Shown: positions 53,997 through 63,698 of the stretch, one piece after another
Layout of the letters: each line of letters starts with the position of its first letter
Numbering within the stretch: position 1 is the first letter of the stretch
DNA from: Andalucia godoyi
Taxonomy: Eukaryota; Discoba; Jakobea; Jakobida; Andaluciidae
NCBI GenBank assembly: GCA_009859145.1
Contig: VRVR01000033.1
Coordinates: 124,001-188,000 of the forward strand
DNA length: 64,000 nucleotides
Direction: 5' to 3'
Program-made: the position numbers and the translations under genes
Notes under the pieces: model-generated
The model's database searches: none
What the model was told of the DNA's origin: nothing
The model's input: the letters and a program-made list of their open reading frames with translations, nothing else

Positions 53997-54751
53997 TGTC
54001 CATTTACACGGATTTTACAGCCTACAGGCAGTTTTGGAATGGAAAAATTTAGTATCATTGTTTTCATATTCAGCATGCTCCATTATCTGACGTCTTTTTA
54101 TGTCTCTGAGAACGTGTCGACGAACGGAACGTAAAAAATGAACGCAACACCATGCAGATTTGCGGTCGAGACTCGAGATTTGGGGCTGCAGTCGGGAATC
54201 CGAGAATTGAAAGCACTTTGCTGGGGAAGGGGCTCACCCGCTCGCCAAAAACATGCATCATTATTGATCGTCGGGCTAAGCTGTAACCGGCGACAGATCC
54301 AAGCAATATGCTTTTCGTTTTTTTAATTTGGGGCGAGCACTAACTCTTTAATGCAGATTGCTCTGAATCAAAGGGTCGTTACAACCACGAATTTCTTGGT
54401 TCTCGGTATCTTCGGGCATGGCCGGTTTGAGGTTGTTTGGGAAGATCCCTCTTTGGAGCCATGCGATGTTTTGTCCTTGATGAAAGGTGCCGCTTGAGGG
54501 TTCGATTACAAAAGACAAAACAAACAGAAAGAACAACAGAGAGAACGAAAAGTCAAGAATGAAGACATTCTGGACTTGACTACGGTAAGACAATCGCGTC
54601 TCCATAGGGTCAGATAAAAGTCAAGCTTCTGCCATAAATGTGTTTGTTTGATGTTCAATGTTGACACGCAAAAACGGTCACCCCGTCTGAAATCCAAAGA
54701 CTGCGATTTTGTTCTGAAGGCTCTTATTTGTAGTCAACGTTTCCACGAGAA
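53997..54751. other. Spacer, no supported gene
   Basis: About 750 bp. Short frames on both strands around 54,070-54,310 (minus: GERVSPFPSKVLSILGFP) look faintly protein-like but have no recognisable product. Confidence 0.35.
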
Positions 54752-55036
54752 ATGTCTGTGGAGGAGCGCGTCGAAAAGCTTGAGGAACGGGTGACGACCG
54801 ACCTCGAGGCTCGACTTGCGAAACTCGAAGATCTGTCTGCGGCGAATGGCGGTCCATCTTCCACGGCGTCTGTGTCAGTCTTCGACGAGCTGGCGCAGCT
54901 TCGTGCACTGCTTTCTGAAGAACGCGCCGCGCGCAGTGTCCTTGAAAGCAAACTGCGGTCGGCAGAAGCTGATCTTCTGAAACGAGATTGCAGAATTATC
55001 CATCTGCTTCGAACTATTAAGAAACATGACCCGTGA
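54752..55036 (+). CDS. Small coiled-coil protein, 94 aa
   Basis: Starts MSVEERVEKLEERVTTDLEA and forms two heptad stretches (1-35 and ~45-85) separated by a Gly/Ser linker, ending RIIHLLRTIKKHDP. It looks real because of its high heptad regularity and clean ATG and stop. I do not recognise the family; small cytoskeletal or ciliary adaptors are possible. It lies in a short tail-to-tail arrangement with the methyltransferase. Confidence 0.6.
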   Translation: MSVEERVEKLEERVTTDLEARLAKLEDLSAANGGPSSTASVSVFDELAQLRALLSEERAARSVLESKLRSAEADLLKRDCRIIHLLRTIKKHDP

Positions 55037-55176
55037 TTTAACTTTAATAATTAATAAACGAAAAAAACAGCATCGAAAACCAAAAGCTATAGACTCTTTA
55101 CACATACAGGCATACAAAGGAAAAGAAGAATACGAGTGGATGAAAACGAAAGAGCAATTCAGTAACTGAAGAATGT

Positions 55177-56049
55177 CTAGTCTTCGTCAGAGTCGTCCAA
55201 TACTGTCGACCGAGCAGGCTTATCACACATGTACACATGGTACAAGCGCTCGTCGACTGCCGAAGTGGCTCCTGGGGGCCGAACCATGAATGTCGCATGT
55301 CGGACAGTCCATTCGTTGTTCCGTTCTCGAAGTAGAAACTGGGTTCTTTCCTCGGGAGGTGCAGAAGAAACAGAAATAAACACTGCGCCTGGCTTCAACA
55401 CCCGGATCGTTTCTCTACAAGTCTGTGCAATCGCCTCGAACGACCCTTTCTGAAGACATGCCAAAGAATCCAAAAACGCCTTGTCGATCACTAGATCGTA
55501 TGATTCCGAAGGGAGATCAAGACTTCGTGAATTCATGCACAAGTACGAAATCTGCGGTACATTGATATATGGCCACGAATCCGATGCAGACGGTCCTAAT
55601 CCACGGCAGAATGAAAGGAAGAAAGCGAGAAAGCGAGAAAGCGAGAAAGAAAGGAGCAATGGCGCGTGATGCACAAAAGAGGAGTGTAAGAAAGATTGGA
55701 ATTGTCAAAAACGGACAAAAAGAAGGAAAATCAAGCGAAAAATGGACGACAGAGACCACATACCAGCAATGGACTGAATGAGAGAGGCATCCTTGTCGAT
55801 GCACGTGATGCACGCAACAGGTGGCAGCTTAGAGGCAATTCCAGCTGCAAGAAGCTGATAGGGCAGACGGGACAGTCCTACGCCAATAATCAATACACGG
55901 GCATCTTCGGCACGTTTCCCGGCGCGACGCAGCGCATCGTGAATGAACGGTAGCAAAGGATCAAGGTTGCAGTACAGATCAAACGGCTTTGGATCACTTC
56001 CGCTGTATGTCGTGAATGCCTTTGTATTACTTTGTGCAACCGTCGCCAT
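55177..56049 (-). CDS. METTL13/eEF1A-KMT4-like SAM methyltransferase (two exons)
   Basis: Exon 1 55764-56049, intron 55596-55763 (168 nt, GTATGT donor, GATTAG acceptor), exon 2 55177-55595; phase 1 is consistent and gives 234 aa. SAM motif I is VLIIGVGLSRLPYQLLAAG, followed by the acidic ribose-binding stretch CIDKDASLI. The family block ESYDLVIDKAFLDSLACL matches the Y-D-x-V-x-D-K-G-x-L-D-A-L signature of METTL13/EEF1AKMT4-type enzymes that methylate elongation factor 1A. Other class I lysine methyltransferases share the fold. The tail is acidic (VLDDSDED). Confidence 0.82.
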
Positions 56050-56563
56050 TCCTCAGTATCCTCGAATTGTTTGTATTTCTCGGATGATTGTTGTTGGATC
56101 ATTGGATGCTTTTCCTCTCCTTTTCTTGTCTGCTGGGGTGGTGGTGGTGGTGTTTTCGACGTTGGCAGTCTTGACATGCGGAGGGTTTCGGGGCTCTACA
56201 ACAGATGAATGCTAAATTTGGAAGTTGAACATCGAGCATTTGAGATTCGAGAAATATCAAAAAACATCTTTCGATTTTTGAGATTCGACATTTCCGAGGC
56301 TCCCGACTTTGTCCGACATCCGCGGAGTTGCAGAAAGAGTAAAGATAACAATCAAAGAAAAACAGATTGAGGACTGAGAGAATACAGTACAGGTAACAAG
56401 GTGCTCCTCGTCGGATTAAAAGAAAAAAAGAAAAAAAGAAAAGAAAACAAAAGAAGACCACAGTGTTATTCCGTATTTCTGACAGCTTGAAAGATTCAAC
56501 ACTTCATATTCAATTCGTTGCTCTGCGTCGGAATCGTCGTTTTAAAAAAAAATATTACTCTCC
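56050..56563. other. Spacer, nothing seen
   Basis: About 510 bp of divergent spacer between the methyltransferase and the fructosamine kinase. A-rich runs at ~56,340-56,460 and ~56,540-56,556. No gene is supported. Confidence 0.4.
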
Positions 56564-57727
56564 ATGAGCTTGTCTGCTACTTCGTCGAGTGTTCCGGAAT
56601 GGATCCGGGTTCTTGAACGGATCCTTTGCGACAGTTTTGGAAAACGTGTCGATATCCCTGAACCGTCTCCTCCTCCTCCTTCGCCATCTACGCGATTCTT
56701 CTCCATGGATAAAGGAAGGATTCACTGCCACCCCGTGTTTCCGGATCCCAAGTCTGCCTTCGCAGCCACATACTCCAACAATTATCCGCTGCTGCGAGAC
56801 GGGAAGCTAATCTTGTGGACTTCAGAAGGCAGCATTTTCCTCAAGATCATCGCGTGTTCATCAGAAACAGAATCGGCGTTTAAGGGATTGCAGACAGAGG
56901 CTGTTGGACTTCGACGAATTGCCGAGACAAAGACTCTTGTTGTTCCAAAGGTCATTTGGGTTGGCGTAATTTTGGACAAGGCTGTGCTTGTTCTCCAGTA
57001 TATCAACTTGTACCACTCTCATCAGCCTGCGCCTGCGCAGTTGCGCCAACCAACGTCAGACAAGCACGCCACCGCCCATTCAAGTGAGGATGTTGTAAAG
57101 GCGTGGTTTCGATTTGGGAAAGCGCTCGCCGCGATGCACAAACATGATTTTGGCGTTTCCCGATATGGTTTTGAGTGCCAGGAGGGGAGCATTGGACTGA
57201 ATCCACAGGATAATACATGGGAAGACAAGTGGACCGAGTTCTTCGTGAAAAGACGAATTGAGGTGCAGCTGGAGCTGGCTCGCGCCAACAAGCTGGACCT
57301 GGATTTCGAGTTGGCTGAGAAGTGTATCGCAGCGATTCGAAACATTTGGTTGGCGGGCCATAATCCAAAGCCGTGTCTTGTTCATGGCGATCTCTGGTTC
57401 GGAAACGCCGGTCTGTTGGATGAGACCCTCGAGCCTTGTACGTTTGATCCTGCTGCTTATTTTGGAGACCGCGAAGTAGATTTGGCAATGACAATGTGGC
57501 TGGGCTCGTTCCCAGAGAGCTTCTATCAAGGATATGTGGATAGCTTTCCTTTGGAGGAAGGGTTTGAAGATCGAAAGGTCGTTTATAATCTATATCACGT
57601 CTTGAATCACGCGAATCTGTTTGGTGGGGGATTTGTGGACGAAGTTGCAGACATCATGCGCGTGGTCTGCAAGGGGCCGTCGAAAAGTTCGCGAAACTTG
57701 CTGGTCATTTCAGAAAGCATATTCTGA
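56564..57727 (+). CDS. Fructosamine-3-kinase (FN3K family)
   Basis: The 387-aa protein belongs to the FN3K/ketosamine-kinase family, which phosphorylates glycated amines and so repairs proteins. Hallmarks: catalytic CLVHGDLWFGNAG, then FDPAAYFGDREVDLAM, and substrate-region motifs NTWEDKWTEFFVKRR and FGKALAAMHKHDFGV. LQTEAVGLRRIAETKTLVVP also fits. Slightly longer than human FN3K (309 aa) because of Pro/Ser-rich N-terminal residues (~30-45) and a loop (~150-165). No targeting peptide is obvious. Confidence 0.93.
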   Translation: MSLSATSSSVPEWIRVLERILCDSFGKRVDIPEPSPPPPSPSTRFFSMDKGRIHCHPVFPDPKSAFAATYSNNYPLLRDGKLILWTSEGSIFLKIIACSSETESAFKGLQTEAVGLRRIAETKTLVVPKVIWVGVILDKAVLVLQYINLYHSHQPAPAQLRQPTSDKHATAHSSEDVVKAWFRFGKALAAMHKHDFGVSRYGFECQEGSIGLNPQDNTWEDKWTEFFVKRRIEVQLELARANKLDLDFELAEKCIAAIRNIWLAGHNPKPCLVHGDLWFGNAGLLDETLEPCTFDPAAYFGDREVDLAMTMWLGSFPESFYQGYVDSFPLEEGFEDRKVVYNLYHVLNHANLFGGGFVDEVADIMRVVCKGPSKSSRNLLVISESIF

Positions 57728-58019
57728 AGTAAAACCAAATAAACAAACAACCAAACAACCAAACAAACAAAGAATAAATTATCAAGAACAGAAAACAGAA
57801 AACAAAGTGCAAGAAAGAAGAAGAAAAAAAAAATGAAGAATGAACTGTCAGAGGAAAATGGGACACAGAAGAATAATCTGCGTACGTTATGAAAAACGCT
57901 CATAATAAAATAATTCAAAAAAAAAAATGAAAGATGTATAATCCAAATCTTTTTACGGATATTGGAATTGAATGATAAGAACGACAAGGACCAAAAATTA
58001 ATACATCTGTCTAGGCTGC

Positions 58020-59840
58020 TCAGTTTCTCTGCGGGAGCAACGTGGGTTGCAAAACAGCCCAGATGGCTTTGGCAGATGGTGCCGGGCAAATCTTGATTTC
58101 AGAGCACACCTTTGCAGGAGTGGCGAATTCCGACAATTCGTACACAATCACTGGCAAGTACGTTGCAATCAAAGACTGGCAGATGTCGTTCAACGACGCA
58201 GGCAACTTAGCACATACTTGATCAAGTCCGTTGAGAATCGCAGCTTCCGTCCGGTTGGATGCAATGATCTTCTCAGCTTCCGAAATAATCAGCTTGCAGA
58301 TCTCGCATTCGACGGCATTCTGGACAGGGGCAGCAGCGACTTCGATGGGCATCATATCAATTGCAACCTTCGAGGCAGAACGGGAACCGCACTTGGTCGG
58401 CGAATTGCACAGGGTGAGCTCGTAGCAGATCACAGGCGGAGTCTCCTTTTGCAAGAATGCCTGAACCAAAGCCGGGAAATAGTCTGCAACAAGTTCGACG
58501 CACATTCCAGACAGGGAGGCGGGCAGCGCTGCACACAGCTTGTTGTCAAGGATATCCATGATGTTGGCTTCAGTACGCTGGTTTCCAATGAGCTTTTCGG
58601 CTTCTCCCATGATCAGCTTGCAAAGTTCGCATTCGACGACATTAGCCTTCACAGCAACAGGAGCTTCCATGGAGGACGGAGCACACAGCTTGAGGGTAGT
58701 GCAAAGCTGGTCGAGCGGGTACTTCTGATCGAGATACTGGATGATGGCCGGCGCATACTGATTGACAAGAGCAGTGCAGACGCCGCTCAAAGGCCCGAGC
58801 TTTGCGCAAATTCCGTCAAGAACCTTCTCGACATCAGTAACAACAGTCTGAGACGCAATGATCTGTTCAAGTTCCTTGGAGATCAACTGGCAGATGACAC
58901 ACTCAATTGCGTTTCCACCGACGGCCCCCTCCGGAGCAACGGCTTCCTCCATCGAAGAAGTGCAAAGGGAAATCTTCTGGCAGATAACATCGGCCGGATA
59001 CTTCTGCTCGAGATATCCGATGATTGCAGGGGTATATTGGTTGATCAACGACTGGCAAATTGGTCCCAAAGGTCCAAGCTTTGAGCAAACTGAATCCAGC
59101 GCCGCCTCGATCTTGGATTCCGAGTAGTTTCCAGCAAGAAGATTTTCAACCTCGGACAAGACAAGCTTGCAGATTGTGCATTCAAGACCGGAAGCCTCCA
59201 CGTCGACAGCAGTTGCAACAACGGCTTCCTGAGCCACAGCCTCCGTCAGAGCCATTGAGGCATTGCACAAGTTCAACTTCTGGCAGATAACCGTCGGAGT
59301 ATACTTTGCCTCGAGGTACTGGATAATCTGCGGAGTGTACTGGTCGATGATTCCCTGGCAAACCGACGCCAACGGACCAAACTTGGAGCAGACCTCGTTC
59401 AGAGCAGCTTCAATGTTGGACTCGGAGTAGTTTCCAGCAAGGAAGATCTCCACTGCATCGAACATTGCACCGCAGAGTGCACATTCGAGCTCGCTTTCAA
59501 CAGGCTCTTCAACAACCGAAACTTCAGTAGCGGCGCAGAAGCCGACCTTTTCGCAGAAAGCCTCCGCAGGGAACTTGTTGACCAGCCACGTCACAATGTC
59601 ATCCGTATACGCATTCACCAGGCTCTCACATAGCGATGCAAGAGGGTGGGCGATCTTCGAGCAAACATTGTCAAGCTCCTTGACAATGAAGGTCTCCGTG
59701 CGGTTTGACTCGACAACACGGTCGAGCTCTGTAATCACCAGCTTGCAAACGCCGCATTCAAGAGCATTGGCGCGAGGAACAGATGCCGTGGACACAGCCA
59801 ACAAGCAAAAGACTGCGGCAACCAAGAAAACAATCTTCAT
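58020..59840 (-). CDS. Secreted/lysosomal saposin precursor with six saposin-B domains
   Basis: The 606-aa protein has an N-terminal signal peptide (MKIVFLVAAVFCLLAVSTAS) and six tandem saposin-B domains, each starting with a C-x-x-C motif: ECGVCKLV, ECALCGAM, ECTICKLV, ECVICQLI, ECELCKLI and ECEICKLI. Each has the usual six-Cys spacing, and most have an N-glycosylation site (N-Y-S or N-R-T) after the first helix. Saposins bind membranes and lipids in lysosomes or amoeba-like vacuoles and assist lipid hydrolases; some relatives are pore-forming (amoebapore), so a digestive or defence role is possible. Start at 59840. Divergent from the 60-kb gap. Confidence 0.92.
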   Translation of the reverse strand: MKIVFLVAAVFCLLAVSTASVPRANALECGVCKLVITELDRVVESNRTETFIVKELDNVCSKIAHPLASLCESLVNAYTDDIVTWLVNKFPAEAFCEKVGFCAATEVSVVEEPVESELECALCGAMFDAVEIFLAGNYSESNIEAALNEVCSKFGPLASVCQGIIDQYTPQIIQYLEAKYTPTVICQKLNLCNASMALTEAVAQEAVVATAVDVEASGLECTICKLVLSEVENLLAGNYSESKIEAALDSVCSKLGPLGPICQSLINQYTPAIIGYLEQKYPADVICQKISLCTSSMEEAVAPEGAVGGNAIECVICQLISKELEQIIASQTVVTDVEKVLDGICAKLGPLSGVCTALVNQYAPAIIQYLDQKYPLDQLCTTLKLCAPSSMEAPVAVKANVVECELCKLIMGEAEKLIGNQRTEANIMDILDNKLCAALPASLSGMCVELVADYFPALVQAFLQKETPPVICYELTLCNSPTKCGSRSASKVAIDMMPIEVAAAPVQNAVECEICKLIISEAEKIIASNRTEAAILNGLDQVCAKLPASLNDICQSLIATYLPVIVYELSEFATPAKVCSEIKICPAPSAKAIWAVLQPTLLPQRN

Positions 59841-60239
59841 TGTTGCTGAGTAAGAGGGGGACGGAAACACTAAAAAAATGAATATGGAGAAATCTTAAGG
59901 AAGAAAAAGAAGAGGAAGGAAAGCGAAAAGAAAACAAGAAAGCGAAAAGAAGAAAGATATATAAATACGATGCGATGACAAGGCAGCCCAGGCCCGCCTT
60001 TCGTTTGCTGGTTGGTTGCCCTCCTGTTGGACTGCGCAGGCCGAAAAAAGAGAATAAGAGAATAATTCTCCGCTAAGTGGTCGGGCATCGTTGCATGGAA
60101 ATAGCAGCTACACAGTGTGGGTTTTTTTGGACGACATTCATCAAGAAAGCGCATGTCTGTCACAAATGATGGATGTGGTGCTCGATAAGGGAATGTGTTG
60201 TTTTGAGCGCCTGCATCATCCACTGAAGATGCATATCTA

Positions 60240-60470
60240 CGAATAGATATGCATAATCAGTCTTGCATCCCGTTGCCGGGAAGGGGATAGGCCCCCAACA
60301 CGCCTCACGGCGTTCTTCAGATAAATGTTCCGCGCTCCGTTCCCAATCTCGATCAATCTGTGAGCCACTTTCTCAGCGTGACACGTTGTTCCTGAGAAGG
60401 GGTGCATTTTGATTCCGACGGCCCTAGCAGCAGGCGCTTTCGTGTCCTCAGTTGCAGCGCGATTGATGCA
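60240..60470 (-). pseudogene. Second decayed TnpB/Fanzor-like C-terminal remnant
   Basis: The minus strand carries ARAVGIKMHPFSGTTCH (like the A-x-x-x-G-I-x-V-x-x-V-x-P-x-x-T-S-x-x-C-x-x-C segment of TnpB), then QIDRDW and, one base out of frame, NGARNIYLKN. Removing one G of GATTGGGAAC would restore D-R-D-W-N-G-A-R-N-I, the RuvC-III/zinc-finger signature also seen at 21.4 kb. The usual second Cys pair is largely gone. Together with the shared downstream GC-rich segment this supports a second, more decayed copy of a related element. Confidence 0.5.
60275..60310 (-). other. Second copy of the GC-rich hairpin-capable segment
   Basis: Reads GCGTGTTGGGGGCCTATCCCC on the minus strand, within ~25 bp after the RNIYLKN block, as in the first relic. 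Only one extra G and one transition separate the two stems. Confidence 0.45.
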
Positions 60471-61644
60471 ACTGGAGATACGAGAGGAAGAGGCGGTAGG
60501 CATAGTGACACATGGTCTCTTAGGAGGTCTGCGGGACCTAGGAGGCCCTGTATCGAGCGGCGTAGGCGTAGGCGAATGCGTCATCCCAGCGCACTCATGC
60601 CCATATTTGAATTAAAAAAGTGAAACCAACGAATGATAGAATAGATGGCTACACGTAAGCACGAATGCCTGTGAAACAAAACGTGCCAGTGTCGGCCAGT
60701 ATTAACCATGTCTGTTTATGTATACTCCCCCGTATGCATGACAATGGCGTGTTATTAATCAACGGCATGCACGAGAATTTGAAGAAAAAACAAACGAATT
60801 GAAGACTCCTGCGAGCCCTAAGCTCCGGTAATCAAAGGACAATGTTATTTTTCAGTAAAAGACAGGCTTTCCCCCCACAGCATTCAGCGTCTTGGACGGC
60901 AGACGTCCAAAGCGGAGCGTAAGTGGCGTCCATTTGGGGCTCAGATACATCTGATTCTAGAGATCTCAGACTCTTTGCTGATCTTCAGCTGTTCACTCTC
61001 TTTCTTTCCCTTGCCATTCACTCTCATTCGTGTGAGAGGTGTAGAATCATACTGGTCGGCTGATATCAAGAGGAAGAAGAAGAAGAGGAAAAAAGGAAGA
61101 ATGGGCTTCAATAGAAACACTCCACTTCGCAGTTTAAAAAAGCGTGCTTCTTAAGAGCTGCGCTCGAATTCTCGATACATTGCATTAATCTTTTTTTTCT
61201 TAGAGTGAGGGGGACGATATGGCTTCCCGCTTACACCTCCGCCATCTTCCGAAGCTTCCCGCTTTCAGATTTGACGAGCAGTCAATTTTTGGTGCCTCCG
61301 GCCTGTTTTGGGAGGGACAGTGGACAGGATGATAGAGTTTTGCCCGGACGCCGTGCGGTTTTGCGGGGACGTGCGGAAGATAGACTGATGCTTGGCGGCT
61401 ATCAATGGATGGGAGCAACATCCTCTGTCTCCAACAACAGCGTCCGCTGTGCACAAGACCTTTTTGAAAATTCGTGACCGTCTGGCTCTTCTGTCCTCGT
61501 CTCTTTTTCTTTTTCTTTTTCTTTTTCTTTTTCCTTTTCTTTTTCCTTTTTCCTCCAACTGCTGCCCACGGAAAAAACAACAAAACAAAGAGAGAGAGAG
61601 AGACAGAGAGAACGAATCTGTCATAAAATCGCACTGAAAAGAAA

Positions 61645-63222
61645 ATGCAGGAAAGCACCATGGCGGACCGTACAATGGAAGAAAATCCAAGTCCTACTTG
61701 TTCTCCAACGGCTGTCCTAACAATGGAAAATTCGAGCTCTGGGCATTCCATGCCAAAGTCTACAGAGCTGGATCCAGCTGTCCTTGTCACGCATAACGAA
61801 CTCAACAAGCTGCGAGCCTCCCTTCGTCATCAGGCATTCATGTTCACACTGGCTCTTTGTTTCCTAGCACTTGTTGCCCTTTCGTCATTTGGAGTGGCAA
61901 TTGCCGCATACCGCAAAGCAGACGATGCATCCTCGTCCGCGACAACATCTGTTGTATCGAGTAACATCCGTGTTGGACCGTCCAATCTTGAAAGTGATGC
62001 TGTCGTGACTGGAGCAATTGCGAACGGCGCCGTGACGTCGGAAAAACTGCGCATCTCAACAACGGTCATCAGCTCAAGCACACAACTTGCAACAAACACA
62101 GCAGGGGCAGTTTTCGTTTCAGGAAACACAACCGTGGCATTGCCGAATCCTGCAGCAACAGTAGGGACGCAAATCACGTTTAAAAAGACGGATGCCGGCA
62201 CGAAGAGCACTATTGCGGGCACAATAGACCAGTACACGACCGTCGTGCTGTCTTCTCAAAACGCAGTGTTGAGCGTGATGAGCGACGGTACCAAGTGGTC
62301 CATACTGTTTGCGATTCCAGATTCGATGACTCCACGCCCCGGTCAAGGTGGACTTATTACTCTTGCGGATCGCAGCTCCACGAGAGCTGAAATCAAGTTC
62401 TTTTGGGCCACGGACGACGACGACGATGTTGGTTCTCTGCAATACCGCATGTACTACTCGTCCTCGAGTGCAGACATGATGACTGTGCAAGGGATCGAAG
62501 CAACCGGTATCCCCATTGGGATAACTTCTTGGAGTACAATGGCCCAGCTGACCGCAAGTGAAGAACAGTCCGATAAGAACTACGCCTACATTTCGGCCAG
62601 TCTTCCTAGTGTTGGTGCGTATTTTCTGAACGTGCTTGTTCGAGATCCGCACAACAACACTGCTGCATACTCGTATCTTCAGGTCACCCCTGCGTCTCTC
62701 ATTGCTGTCTGGGCGTACGAAACCCTTCTTGACGGCAACATTGGCGGTCGAACCGGTGCGAATGCAAAATGTGCTTCTTCCTCGTTTCGTCCGCTTGGAT
62801 TCAACGGATATGGCGCTCTGATCTCTGTCGGAGGAAATGACCGCTGGAAGACGGGCAATGTTCCATGGAAAGACTGGAACGACGGAGTTCCTTATTTCTA
62901 CACGATTACCGGGCAGTATTTAGCAGCGCAGATGGTGAACACATGGACGACCAACGGATTCTCCTTGAGTTCTGCGCTGAATTCCTCCAGCCAGATTGCA
63001 CAGTACACGGCATCTTCCAATGCCAAATACTGGACCGGTACATTTGCGAATGGAACTGCAACTCCCGACACATGCAATGGATGGACATCGAACTCTGCCC
63101 TGCTCTCGGGGACCCTTGGAGACGGGTCAAGCAAAACCCCCCTGTGGATAAACAACGGCACTTCTTCTTGCAACCAAATGCTCCCAATGCTGTGCATCGC
63201 CTACTGGAAGAGTTTTGCTTAA
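61645..63222 (+). CDS. Type II membrane protein with extracellular lectin/endostatin-like C-terminus
   Basis: The 525-aa protein has a ~55-aa cytosolic N-terminus, one membrane span (~72-95; FMFTLALCFLALVALSSFGV), then an extracellular part. A beta-rich repeat region (~110-225), a fibronectin/cadherin-like segment (~235-350; RAEIKFFWATDDDDDVGSLQ, ending DPHNNTAAYSYLQV) and a C-terminal domain (~355-525) with conserved Cys, Trp and Gly positions (CNGWTS, LWINNGTSSCNQMLPMLCI) follow. The last part resembles DUF1554/lectin-like folds. Several N-glycosylation sites (NNT, NGT, NSS). A surface adhesion role is inferred; the family is not certain. An in-frame ATG at 61660 is an alternative start. 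Confidence 0.6.
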   Translation: MQESTMADRTMEENPSPTCSPTAVLTMENSSSGHSMPKSTELDPAVLVTHNELNKLRASLRHQAFMFTLALCFLALVALSSFGVAIAAYRKADDASSSATTSVVSSNIRVGPSNLESDAVVTGAIANGAVTSEKLRISTTVISSSTQLATNTAGAVFVSGNTTVALPNPAATVGTQITFKKTDAGTKSTIAGTIDQYTTVVLSSQNAVLSVMSDGTKWSILFAIPDSMTPRPGQGGLITLADRSSTRAEIKFFWATDDDDDVGSLQYRMYYSSSSADMMTVQGIEATGIPIGITSWSTMAQLTASEEQSDKNYAYISASLPSVGAYFLNVLVRDPHNNTAAYSYLQVTPASLIAVWAYETLLDGNIGGRTGANAKCASSSFRPLGFNGYGALISVGGNDRWKTGNVPWKDWNDGVPYFYTITGQYLAAQMVNTWTTNGFSLSSALNSSSQIAQYTASSNAKYWTGTFANGTATPDTCNGWTSNSALLSGTLGDGSSKTPLWINNGTSSCNQMLPMLCIAYWKSFA

Positions 63223-63698
63223 CCACCGCATAGGAGTGGCGTACGCTACCTTTTTTTATAGCACTCGGTATCACCCAGTTCATAATAAATTCAGTCTTCT
63301 TCTTCTTCTAATAATAATGAAATGAATTAAAATAAACTGTTCGTAGTAGCAGAACCCCCCCGCTTTCCTCTCTCTTCTTTTGGATCCTGGTTTGATTTGA
63401 TGAGCAACTGAGCATTGAGGCTTGAGCAGCTCTCCGAAATAAATTGAGCGAGAACAAATATGAGATCACTGCGCTATTCGTTTCGCATCTCGGATTTTTC
63501 CAAATACACATTTCATTGTCACTTCGGTTTTCTTCTTCTCCCATTGTTATTATTTTTCCCCTTCTATTATTCAAAACACCTTTCTTCTTCTTCTTCTTCT
63601 TCTTCTTCTTCTTTTCTCTTCCTTTTCCCGTCTCTGTGCCTTTCCCTGTATCTCTATTCTGTGTGAGAAGAAATCCAGTTGAAATCAAAACGCGAGGA
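63223..63698. other. Spacer with TTC microsatellite
   Basis: About 475 bp. A TTC microsatellite (~63,578-63,614) and a C-run (63,355-63,361). No gene is supported; it forms the leader of the glycine dehydrogenase gene. Confidence 0.6.

Larger units (their letters stand above)
59841..61644. other. 1.8-kb gap with second TnpB/Fanzor-like relic
   Basis: Between the divergent saposin gene and the type II membrane-protein gene. The relic occupies ~60,240-60,540 (listed separately). A pyrimidine tract (TTTTTC)n lies at ~61,500-61,550, in the leader of the next gene. No intact gene is seen. Confidence 0.55.

Noticed and set aside
58047-59084. 345-codon plus-strand ORF antisense to the saposin gene
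   Set aside because: Lies opposite repeated saposin codons and has no domain; a shadow of codon bias.
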